A stretch of DNA of 64,000 nt, from the NCBI RefSeq assembly GCF_033568475.1, contig NC_133121.1, positions 3,472,001 through 3,536,000 of the forward strand, written 5' to 3'. The first letter of the stretch is position 1; each line of letters opens with the position of its first letter. The notes beneath the pieces were generated by a model, which worked only from the letters and a program-made list of their open reading frames with translations, searched no databases and was not told where the DNA came from. Both the position numbers and the translations under genes were made by a program. Below, one piece after another: positions 1 through 9,824 of this stretch. Source of the stretch: Henckelia pumila (taxonomy: Eukaryota > Streptophyta > Magnoliopsida > Lamiales > Gesneriaceae).

Positions 1-619
1 AAATCTAGACCCTCAACATCTACTAAAAATACCACGAAGCATGAGCCCGAAGCAAGAGAAGAAAGCAACGAAACTTACACAGTGAAAGTTGCTAAGGCTT
101 GGGCTAGATGCAAAGAGGTCAGACAACCATTTTTCGGCGATCGATCGGTGCCAGAGGTGAGCTGGGTTGAAGGGGGCGAAGGGTTTGGCTAGGGATTGGG
201 TTTCTCTCGTTTCTTCTTAAGGCAGGCGTGTAGTACTATATGGTTATTATATGTATTATATTTTTTAAAATATGTATTATATTTTTTAAAATATTAAAAA
301 TAAAAATAAATAAATAAATAAATAGCAACGACAACAGATTGCAAAATCTGTTGTCTTAGACCTTCAAAAAAACGCTCATAGACAACGGTTAATTAAAACC
401 GTTGTCGTAGATCATAAAAAATCCGCTCAAAGACAACGGTTTTCGTTGTCTTTGATACATATAAGACAACGGTTTTGTTAAAACCATTGTCGTTTTTAAA
501 TAAAATATGGCCAACAACAACGCTTTTTATAAAAACCATTGTTAAAGACTAAAAGGCAATAGTTTAGATATAAAACTGTTGTCGTTTCAGTGTGGTTAAT
601 TAATATATTTGTTGTAGTG
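1..619. mobile_element. CACTA (En/Spm-like) DNA transposon, one terminus
   Basis: The right end reads, on the reverse strand, CACTACAACAAA (608-619), the terminal inverted repeat typical of plant CACTA elements. Inside it, from about 320 to 600, lie several short subterminal repeats built on GACAACGGTT and its complement, some arranged as small hairpins (for example near 380-410 and 430-460). Subterminal repeats of this kind bind the transposase in the family. No transposase reading frame is visible; the other end lies outside the window. The segment 1-230 is less A+T-rich and has a GT-like splice donor on the reverse strand near 78, so it might be captured host sequence, but I cannot identify it. 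Confidence 0.7.
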
Positions 620-1690
620 ATCGCTGGTGAGTACAAGACTCGCGAGTATGATGATCATTGTCGTTATGAAAAATAGTCTTATAAATGTCATCATCTTCAT
701 CTTCGAAAAATCGAGGAGAAATTATTTTGAGAGAAAGAGTGAATTTGTTGTGATTGAAAATGAGTTTGAGTGAACATATTTATAGGGCAAAAACTAGTCG
801 TTTGTTACCGTTGGGGGTAAGAAAAAATCGAGTTGTGTTGAATAAAAATTTGTGATAATCATGTGATGCATATAATGATAATCATAATTAATATACGCAA
901 TAAAATATATATCATATCACGTTATTACAAGGTCAGTGTCATAGACAGCCTCTTATATAATAACATAAAATTATACAAATATAATTAGACAATAAAATTA
1001 TATAAGCATTAATGTATAATCATATCACGTTATTATAAGGTCGGTGTCATAGACAGCCTCTTATATAATAACATGAAATTATACAAATATAATTACACAA
1101 TAAAATTATACAAACATTAATGTATAATCATATCACGTTATTATTTAAAAACCTTAGAAGTTTTTATACTTGTCGTATCCCTTACTGGGAGTGTGGGATG
1201 TCGTCTTAACATCCTCCAGGATTTATAACAAGTTTTTTTAAAAAAACTTATTTTTTTTATCATGTCTGATAATAACATGATATTATATATTAAATATATA
1301 CACAACAAATAAATAAACAATAAAATAAATATACTTACTTGTTAAATATTTTTGTCTTCTCTTTGTGTTTTGGAGCGTCGGAAATTATAGAGAACCTTCG
1401 AGCGATCGTGGTGATAACGTGTTGTGAAAAGTAAAAATTTATGGTAAAAACTAAAAACTCTAAAACTCAAAATATATATCAAACCAAACACTTATAAAAT
1501 CTTCTCTCTAAACTTGTGTACTTTCTTCACAAATGTTGAGGTCTATTTATAGATACTCAATTGAGAAATGTCCAAAAATAAATATGTCATCCATTACATA
1601 ATCAAAAATTAAAATATCATCACATCACCATCACAATAATTTTCAATCTAATTTTAATATATAATTTCCAATAATATTAATATTGTTCGT
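620..1690 (-). mobile_element. Decayed Copia fragment: LTR plus untranslated leader
   Basis: This stretch matches the 5' end of the Copia element at 33676-40091, in the same reverse orientation. About 1420-1690 corresponds to the LTR (it starts TGTTGTGAAAAG on the + strand) and about 620-1419 to the untranslated leader, including the shared block around 1160-1240 also found near 39620-39700. It has no gag or pol sequence; the CACTA end directly adjoins it where the coding region would begin. The LTR is clearly more diverged than the two LTRs of the complete copy, so this is an older or different member of the family. Confidence 0.75.
911..1140. repeat. 108-bp tandem repeat in the Copia leader
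   Basis: A unit beginning ATCATATCACGTTATTA starts at 911, 1019 and 1127, giving two full 108-bp units and the start of a third. The same unit, with a period near 98 bp, occurs at 39428 and 39526 in the leader of the complete Copia element, so it belongs to the family and is not a local microsatellite. Confidence 0.8.
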
Positions 1691-2078
1691 ACATATTATA
1701 TGTTTTCATCATTTTATATTTTTTATTTGACTTTTCTTTTGGCCACTGTACACATTTACACCGTACATTACTTTACAACTATACTAGTATATTACAGAAA
1801 ATTGCAATTTTAGTTGTCTGAGGAATGTTATAATTTAGTGATTTAAATTATTGAAGTGTTTGATTTCATATAGTAACTTGGATTTTTTTTGTTTATTTAT
1901 TTTTTTAAGTCGAAAGACACTAAAAACATTATTTATTTGATACTTATTTTCTCTTACGAGACGCATTTAGTACAACTAAAGCTATGTTATAAACATTGAA
2001 ATCTAGCTTGATGAAAATAAAGCTAAATAACACCCAATATTTTAAAATTAGAGTAAAAATTTTGTCGTTTTTCCTTAA
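1691..2078. other. A+T-rich spacer, no gene seen
   Basis: Between the Copia fragment and the pararetrovirus locus. Only short reading frames without recognisable motifs; no repeat with clear ends. Confidence 0.5.
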
Positions 2079-2545
2079 CCATTCTAGAGATCGCATTATC
2101 ATGGGATAGTACAAATCAATATAGGATATTACAAAATCATACATAGGATATTACCAAATAGTTTGATTATCAGTTCTAAAAAAATCGCTCGGAAACGCCT
2201 AAACGCCAACACACGGCTAAAACGGCTAAAGAGCTGAAATAAAACTTTTAATCAAATATTTGAACCTGTTATTTAACTCATAATAACTTGATTTATGTTT
2301 TATGAATCCATAAACAACATAAGAACCAAGTTATAAATAATTATATTGTCAGATCATGATTTAGTACAAAATAGTTTAGCCTGCCATTCAGGCTAGATTC
2401 ACAAAATTTATAAAAATTAAATAACAAAACAAAATTTTTTAAAGGGAACAAGAAAACTTACAAAGGAAACCAGTAGTAATATTATTTCTTCAAGAACACT
2501 TTTTTACAAAAGAAAAAAGGAAAACGTAGCTAGAAACTTATTCAA
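2079..2545 (-). other. Pararetrovirus intergenic region, segment A
   Basis: Non-coding viral region that in segment D (22148-22626) lies between the last coding sequence and the primer site. The two copies align along their whole length, including the last 76 bp made of three AATATCC(T/C)AT-type repeats. In caulimovirids this region normally carries the promoter and polyadenylation signal; I could not assign a specific TATA box or poly(A) site with confidence. Confidence 0.65.
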
Positions 2546-2808
2546 GTCCTGCAATTACTAACAAGACTCATCCTATAAATAGAAAAAAAATCCGGACATA
2601 AAACCCCGGACTTCAAAACCAAAAATACATAGTGCAATACATAGTGCAAAACAACTTTATTAAAGTGGATACATAATAATACTACTTTATCAAAGTAGAC
2701 ATAGACATTTTTGGAATGCTTGGAGAATTTCCGTGACCACCAAAGCAAAAAACTTTAACTTGTAGTGGAATTATGATAAGGAGCTTTTGGCATCTTTTTC
2801 CATGATTT

Positions 2809-4432
2809 TTACATCATATCTTTGGGAAGATTTTGCTGAATGCAAATTGGTGTATTTGGATATTTCCTCATACAAAGCTGAAATTTAGCATTGTGTTGTC
2901 GAAGCAATTTTTTGGTGTCTTTAACAATCCTCTTCCTTTGTAAATATGAGTAGTTTTCTTCAAAGCTTTTTTGTCGCTTATTGTGACCTTCAATAACAAT
3001 TTGATCAAAAATTTTTCCACTGAATATAGCAGAAACATCTGGGACAAATCTTCTCATGTTGTTCTTCCATCAACCTTTTTTAATATTGTCCTTCAAAGAT
3101 TCTTTTAAAGTATTGAATACTTTTTCAATAGAAAATTCCGTAATATCCTCTTGAGGATCTTGAGCATCTTGCATCATTTGTTTATGAAATTTGATATCAC
3201 TAGAGTCTGATGCCATTGAAGTGTCAGATTTTGAATCTGAATAAGAGAAATTTTTACATATGTCTTTCTTCATTTCTTCTATATATAACTCAATCATTTC
3301 TTTCTGATAATATATTTCAGAATATTTTTGGGTAATGATTTTGAAAGGACTAGGAGTCTCTTTTTCTTTTCTGTCTTGCTTATAAGCTTTGATTTTGACC
3401 TCTATAGACTTTATGGTTTCATCGCCATATATTTTACCAGTTTCTGGGTCATTTCTCATCATTTTTTCCCAGAATTTTGTTAGGCTGATGCGCCATAAGC
3501 AAGGAATACCTCTATTGGTATAACCAGATTGGGGTTTCCATTTCCAAATCCAAGGGATTCCAAATTCAATAAAAAATAAACAATAATTTTTTTCCCTCTA
3601 TGACATGAACAGAGGATTTTTGAACTTGAGAAGAACAATTTATCCATTCTTCCATTAATCCTTTAAGGATATTAGGCAAATTTTTTGCAGAGGTACCAAA
3701 CATCTTCCACCAATCGAAAAACCAATTAGGAATTGGATAATGAAAAGCATTTTCACAAACTTTTAAAAACCAGGAATGCTTTCTCTTTTTATTTTCATAA
3801 AATAAAGTTTTTTTAAAACTTTCAATATAATCCCAATAGTTATATTTGAAATTTGTTTTATGATTTGGAGAATAAAATTATTTGTCAACTAATGAAGAAA
3901 TTCCCCATTCTTCGATAGATATAATCTTTTTGATAATAAATTTAGAGAAATTATAAATCCCTTGTGTCTGGGTATTACCTGAAAAATGAGTGATTTCCAC
4001 ATTTTGTGTAGAAAGAAGTAGATTTTCATAAAATCCTCTTGGCTTATAAGATCCAATCACATATGATGTGTTAGATAAATACCTTTCCATAATATTCCAA
4101 GGATTTTCCATCCATTGAATATCTTTTTCTTCTATAAGAAGAATTATCTCTTGATATTCATTCTCAGTATATTGAGAATCATTCTCATCTTCTTTCATAA
4201 CATTGGCATATGATGCCGAAGATTCCGGAATATTTCCTTCTTTTTCTTTTTTCTGCTTCAAAAATTCTTGAAATTCATCATATAATGGATTACTTTTATC
4301 TGGAGTATTGCTTCCAGATGAACTTACAATATTTTGAGCTATTAGCTTTTTATTACCATGCTGAGCAATTATCTGAGGCGATAATCCTCTTCCACCTCTT
4401 CCTCTATAAGAGGAATAAGTTCCTCTACCCTG
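2809..4432 (-). pseudogene. Caulimovirid downstream ORF (unknown function), broken
   Basis: Reading on the reverse strand, this follows the RT remnant. Near the start (about 4432-4380) the frame is rich in Arg-Gly and Ser, then has acidic and charged segments, a conserved aromatic block (Trp-rich, PWNIMERY at about 4110-4085; a second Trp-rich stretch at about 3730-3700), and a C-terminal part rich in Lys and Glu. Coding potential continues across in-frame stops (for example just after 3878) and a frameshift near 3595, so the separate open stretches 3878-4261, 3070-3462 and 2809-3057 are parts of one former gene. I recall similar second-ORF proteins from endogenous plant pararetroviruses; no enzymatic function is known to me. 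Confidence 0.6.
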
Positions 4433-5745
4433 ATTTTAAATCAAATTTTGAAAATATTAAAGCACTAAAAAGTCTATCTAATAAATCTTTTTTGTTAGGA
4501 ATAGGATGTCTAATCCATTTCAAAACTTTATTAAGATGTTTATAATTTATTACTAACCTGGGAACTCCTCTTTCCTTCTCTGAATGCTTATTAAAATAAA
4601 AAGCAGTACAAGACCAAGGAGACTGAGAGGGAGTTATTAACTTTTTATCTAATAAAGACTTTATTTCATTTTTATATAATTCCAAATATTCAGAATTCAT
4701 TTGACAAGGACGAGCCTTTGTGGGAATACTTTTTTCATCAAAAGTTTCCTCATAAGGAATAGAAACAATATGTTTCTTTCTATCCCAAAAAGCATTGGGA
4801 TGATCATTACAGATCTCTAAAGAAAATTTATTATGAACAAATTGAATTTTTTTCCTGTAATTTAGAATTTTTCAATTTTTCTTCAATAGTTAAGGAATTG
4901 ACTTCCTCTTTTAAAGAATTTATATGAAAAAATTTTTCTATCAATTTTATCATGTAATTCATTTAACACCATATTAATAGGTTTTGTAATAAACGGAAAA
5001 GAAATAGGTTTTCCTTCAAAGGTACCTGTAATTCCTTTGTCATCTATATGAGTTAAAGGATAAATTTTATAAATAAAAGGAAGACCAAGTATAAGTTGGC
5101 TAGAAATATTTTTAGCAAGTAAAAAACTTATAGCGATACACTTTTTGTCCTTACAAATATAAGCTTTAGGTAATTTATAATTTATATCAAGAGGTTCTCT
5201 ACCTGCATGAGATAAAGAATGAGTGGTCTTATGAAAATATTTGGTGGGTATAAGATCTTCTTGTATAACATTTAAATCCGCACCACTATCAATCATGGCA
5301 ATAAAATTTTTCTTATAAGAATTATAAATTAAAAGAGTAATATTAGTATACCATTTTTGAGATATAATCATACTTAATACAAAAAGGTGATTATTCTCAA
5401 AGAAAGATAATTTTTTAAAATAGTCTTCTTGATCATAATCATTTTCAATATCCTGAAATTTCCTTGACCATAAAATTTTTCTTTACCTTTCTCAATTTTA
5501 TTAATTCTTTTATGAAGAACTAAATTTTCATTTTGTAAAATTTTTACCTCTTTTTTTAGATTATTAATCTCATGAACTAAACCCTGAATAGTCACAGGAT
5601 TTTGATTTTCATACTTCTGTTTGAGAAGTTTTTTGACTTCTGTCATAGTATAAGTAGGATTAATAAGAAAGGTTTTATTACTAGCAGATGGATTACTATC
5701 CATTTTATCAATGATACTAGAAATTAAACTGGGATCCTTAATCAT
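4433..5745 (-). pseudogene. Caulimovirid protease and start of reverse transcriptase, broken
   Basis: The region begins (5745) with a charged, heptad-like coiled coil of Lys, Asn and Glu residues, then has the retroviral-type aspartic protease active site DSGA at about 5284-5295 followed by a typical LGLPF motif near 5080-5095. After a frameshift near 4880 an RT N-terminus follows, with the conserved PRLVINY motif at about 4540-4560 and KFDLKSG at about 4430-4450. There the frame stops abruptly and the downstream ORF begins: the catalytic YxDD box and RNase H are absent. Segment C (17672-19020) has the same genes and runs a little further into RT. Confidence 0.75.
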
Positions 5746-7769
5746 TTTAAGGAATTCTAAAATATTATTATTATTATCAAGAACATTAATATTAATATCC
5801 TAAAATTGAGACATAAGTTTATAAAACTCATCATTGTTATTATCTTTCTTAGTGCATACTTGTCCTTGAATACACGCATCACAATCCTCAGTATCAGAAT
5901 CTGAGATAATCGAATCATTCTCTAAAGCATTAATATCTTCAGAACTATAAGATTCATATTTCGAACTTTTATCAGATTCAGAAGTTAGAAAGATATTAAA
6001 TAATTTTTCTTTAATATTATCATCTATGTCAAGATTTTTAATCTTTTCTTTGGTCCAACACTTATTAGCGTAATGACCCTCTTTGCCACATTCATGACAA
6101 ATAACTTTATATTTTTTCTTAGGATATGTCCTTTTCTGCCTACGTATCTCTTTTCTTTTTTCTTTCTTATCTTTTTTTTTTCAGATAAGGGACGACGTTT
6201 TCTATAAAATTTGTTAGATCTATTGGATCTACCTATATCAGGTACTGTTTTCTTATCTTTAGGCATATCAATACCAAATTGGTCACAAAATTTACCAAGT
6301 TGTCTTTTTTTCTAACAAATTTTGTCTTTTTATTTGTTTAGCTAGTTTTAATTCATTGCAAAGAGCTAGACCTTCTTGAACACAAGTACTAATAAGCTTT
6401 CCATAATATAACTATCATAAGGAATCGACAAATTATCTTTTCTTAGAATTTTTCTAATCCTTTCAGCAAATAAACCTGGAAGACCATCAATAAATTTTGC
6501 TTTCCATTGACTAGTATTACAGGCAGGTAATTCATAAATTCTAGATAGAAAAGTATCTTATACCATCTAAAATCAGTGAGAGTTTTGCAACGTAAATTAC
6601 TAAGCAAAATACGAATATTCTCACTATTATCAGTAAATCTTCCTGTAAAATGTTCAATCATAGTCATAATTAAAGTATAAACTGCATGCTCAGTAGGAAT
6701 ATTATTCTCAATTTTAATAGTTCCTAAAATTTCATCTCTTTGAGTTTGAGCTAAATAATTATCCCACCAACCTTTAAGTTGGCCAGTAAAACCTGCTGTA
6801 AGCATCTTAGCAATATTCTTGTCAGTATTACCATTATTCTTACAAACAGTACTATACATAAGCATACGATGAGCAATATTATAAATATGCTTGTCTGCAA
6901 AACCATCAATATTCCATTCATAAATGCTTTTACCATTATAATTATTAGAAATAATATATTCTTGTTCTTCATTAAGAACATCTATAGGAGTAGGTCTACT
7001 ATAATAATATTTATTATGAGTAGGTCTATCAGCCCATTTCAATTTATTAATCTCATTATCAGAATCATTTTCAATTTTAACATCTAGAGTAGAAACATTG
7101 AAATTTTTTAATTTTTCTTCTATAAATTTTTCTAATTCAAACATGGAAGATTTTAATTTGAAATCTTTGATTTCAGGAGGTGGCTGAATAGAAGAAGAAG
7201 CTATGAATACAATATTGGTCTCTTCCTTCTGTTGTATATGAATATCTTGTTTAATTTTATTAATAGCAGAAATAATCATTTCGACTCTATTATGTAAAGA
7301 AGTAATTTCTTCTCCTAAAATATTCAAATATAAATTAGTGTAATTTGTTTTTCCAAAATTTGGTTAATATGTTTAATAGTAACCTGTAAAGTGTCATTCT
7401 CAAATAATTTAGAGAAAGAAACAAAACTTAAGATTTTATTATTCTTTTCAATTTGAAAAGGTAGTTGAGGAGGGTACAAAGATTTCTGTATAGAACCAGA
7501 AGAAAGTTTATAAGTTCTTTCAATAACATTAATATAATCAATCACGTAAGTTCTAATAAACCATGGGACAAAAAGAATCAAATTATTATGTTTTTCACAA
7601 AAGAATAAAATTCATATCTTATTATATCATATTCTTTTTCAGAAAAACTTTGAAAATACCATTTTCTGAAAATATTCCATTTTGGAAGATAAAATTCATA
7701 ATTAATCTTTTGTCTAGCAAAAGATCCTTTAGAAAAATCAAGTTTGGGCGTACTATCCATAAAAATCAT
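5746..7769 (-). pseudogene. Caulimovirid coat protein gene, segment A, broken
   Basis: Reverse-strand frame starting at ATG 7767-7769, which overlaps the movement-protein stop as ATGA. The central part has the conserved core with the Trp-rich GQLKGWWDNY motif near 6755-6785. Downstream, near 6080-6110, lies the remnant of the CCHC zinc finger that caulimovirid coat proteins use for RNA binding, and then an acidic Ser/Glu/Asp tail (5880-6000). Frameshifts near 7580, 7330, 6555 and 6300 break the frame. Segment D (from 20235) has the same gene with far fewer breaks; segment B has its 3' half. Confidence 0.78.
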
Positions 7770-8421
7770 ATAAAATTTATTTCTGATATCGTATCAGTTT
7801 CTCTAATGTTTTGAACATTATAAATACCATGAACAATATTATTCTTGTTGATAATTAATTCATCAACTACATCCTCTTTAGAGGATTGAGATCCATTGTC
7901 TTCTCTTATTTGAGAAGTAGATGCTCTTGATGATTGAGGTATATCAATCATATAATCTATAGGAGAAATATGAGAATACATAGATCTAGATCTAGCAAGA
8001 GATCTAGCAGAAGAAGGTAATAATCTTCTTTGTTCTTTATGAAATTGTATTTCTACAGATCCTTCATTATTCTGAACAATATTTTGTAAATCACTATTTA
8101 TAATAGGATTTCTAGGAACAACTTGTTCAATTATCCAATTTTCAGGAAATATAATTTTTTCCCATTTGATAGATCTACGTGTAGTAATTTTAGATCTACT
8201 AAAATTGGTTTCTATTAGAATTTTTTCATTCAAATCTTTATCTACTCTTTTACACACGGGATTTAAAGTAAATAAAGGTTTAAAATAGATTCTATAACAT
8301 ATACATATAACTTTTGTTCCAGGAATATAAGTATAACCATGGGTTTTAACATTTAAAGTTAAAGCATCAAGATTATTTATATCAGATAAAGATAAAAAAA
8401 GATTTGGATAAACATCAAAGT
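7766..8421 (-). pseudogene. Caulimovirid movement protein, C-terminal part, segment A
   Basis: Open on the reverse strand from the gypsy insertion point (8421) to the stop at 7766-7768. It contains the conserved DALTLNVKTHGY motif of 30K-superfamily movement proteins (about 8340-8375) and continues into a Ser/Arg-rich C-terminal extension (about 7960-8020). The N-terminal part is at 15714-16139, on the other side of the transposon. The gene ends in the four-base ATGA overlap with the coat protein gene. Confidence 0.75.
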
Positions 8422-9759
8422 TGTAGTAGCCCGAACCCTAATTGAGTAATTAAAGGATTAATGCCAATTAAATAAATTGGGGATTGGACGGATCGGAAGC
8501 TCCGAAGGGACGATCGGAAGCTCCGATCGGGATCGGAAGCTCCGATGAGGATCGGAGGCACCGATGATATTACGTCATCCATGACGTGTGGCTGGATCGG
8601 AAACTCCGATCAGGACCGGAGGCTCCGATCACCCCTATCCGGAGTCAACAAGTGATATTTTGACACGTGGCAGATCAGGATCTTCGGAAGCTCCGATGGC
8701 AGGATCGGACGTTCCGATCCAGGTTCGGACGTTCCGATCGAGGATCGGAGGCTCCGATCGTTGTCTATAAATAGAAGGCCGAGACTTCATTTTTCCTTGT
8801 CAATTCCGGATTTCCTCTCTATTTCTAGTCATATTCGAGCTGTTCTAGTCTTCTTAGGCTTGGTCCGGAGGTCGGAGAGGCGTTCGATAGTCGTAGCGGA
8901 GTTGTGCCCAAGTTCTGGAGGCATCGACATCAAAGGGCTAACGACGGACGAAGGTATAGCTTTTGCTTCCTATAAATATTTAGGAGTATGCTATAGCTTA
9001 GTTAAGGCTTTTAGAGCACTGTAATGATAGTGGTATCATTTCGCTGTGTAGGCGGACTTTAGGCTTGGACTTAGAGCTGGTAGTGCCTACCTGGTATTTG
9101 AGGTACGAAAGTACTGTTCGAGATATCCTGACTGAGTATGCATGTATTATGTGACTGCATGATTTATATGCCATGATATTATGCTGCATTCATTTGCATC
9201 TTGCTGTATCTCCTTCGAGATGTCTGTAGTAGGGTTGTACCCTATCCTGTTAGTGGATGGACTTCCATCGATTTGGGTCCGGCGTATCCACGATTATCTC
9301 GGTATGGGAGCCACCTCCTGAAGCGACGGCACAGCGTGCTACATACCAGGGCCCGGTCTGTCTCTGTTATCTGATCCTTGACCTCGAGTCTATAGGGAGT
9401 TCACTTTGCATGCATGTATACTCATACTCTCGCACTGAGCGTTTTATGCTCACGTCTCGTACTCTGTATTTTCTGGACACCCTATTCCATGGGGCAGGTT
9501 TGCGATTGGACGAGGAGGGTGGATCCAGGAGGGGCTAGTCAGTGGTTGGCCAGCTGGAGCTTCGTCTAGGCTTTATTACTGTTGTTTGGGTTTATACAGC
9601 TATTCGATTTGGTTGTATATTATTGGATAATTACAGATTCCTTTACCTGGGATTGTATAATGTTATTGGTTTCCGCAGTTTTATTCTGATATCTGTTTTA
9701 TTAAGTTAATTGCATGCCTAAGTTCTGTTTAGTAGGTGATCCGGGTAAGGGTCACTACA
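8422..9759 (+). repeat. 5' LTR of the gypsy element
   Basis: Begins TGTAGTAGCC and ends GGGTCACTACA. It matches 14376-15713 base for base except at about six sites (for example near 8463, 8790-8802, 8897 and 9302). The U3 part has palindromic repeats and a TATA box (see separate entry). Short reading frames inside the LTR occur in both copies and are not taken as genes. Confidence 0.95.
8481..8773 (+). promoter_or_regulatory. LTR promoter: ten palindromic repeats, as-1-like and G-box motifs, TATA box
   Basis: Before the TATA box (TATAAATA, 8766-8773) come about ten variants of the 17-bp imperfect palindrome GATCGGAAGCTCCGATC between 8483 and 8760. Among them lie two TGACGT/ACGTCA cores in inverted arrangement (about 8571-8587), resembling an as-1 element, and CACGTGGC (about 8664-8671), a G-box/ABRE. 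The right LTR has the same layout, with its TATA box at 14720-14727. Known plant bZIP factors bind TGACG and CACGTG cores; that the palindromes bind a protein is inference. Confidence 0.65.
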
Positions 9760-9763
9760 TTTA

Positions 9764-9775
9764 TGGTATCAGAGC
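9764..9775 (+). other. Primer binding site of the gypsy element (initiator tRNA-Met)
   Basis: TGGTATCAGAGC, complementary to the 3' end of plant initiator tRNA-Met, four bases after the 5' LTR. Confidence 0.93.
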
Positions 9776-9824
9776 ATGCAAAAGATTTCTTGGGATTTAG
9801 TCTCATCTTGAGGTATTTTTGTAG

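Larger units (their letters stand above)
2079..8421 (-). mobile_element. Endogenous caulimovirid locus, segment A (downstream part)
   Basis: Reverse-strand viral sequence running from the C-terminal part of the movement protein (8421) through the coat protein, zinc finger, coiled coil, aspartic protease and start of reverse transcriptase to a second downstream frame and the intergenic region. It ends at 2079-2081, within three bases of where the tRNA primer site starts in segment D. It is one insertion with 15714-16184, split by the gypsy element at 8422-15713. Frames are broken by stops and frameshifts, and most of RT with all of RNase H is missing (jump at about 4433), so no product of the replication cycle can be made from it as it stands. 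Plant endogenous pararetroviruses (Caulimoviridae) are the match; the genus is not settled, though florendo- or petuvirus-like relatives seem closest. Confidence 0.88.

Noticed and set aside
911-1140. CRISPR-like regular repeats
   Set aside because: Contiguous 108-bp units without unique spacers in a plant nuclear genome; part of the Copia leader.
6779-7087. Antisense frames over the viral coat gene (also 16163-16357 and 20919-21227)
   Set aside because: Shadows of the coat protein frame: they recur at the same place in each copy only because the coat gene is conserved.
8588-9538. Several open frames in the 5' LTR, repeated in the 3' LTR (14542-15492)
   Set aside because: They occur identically in both LTRs, sit in regulatory sequence and have no family motifs.
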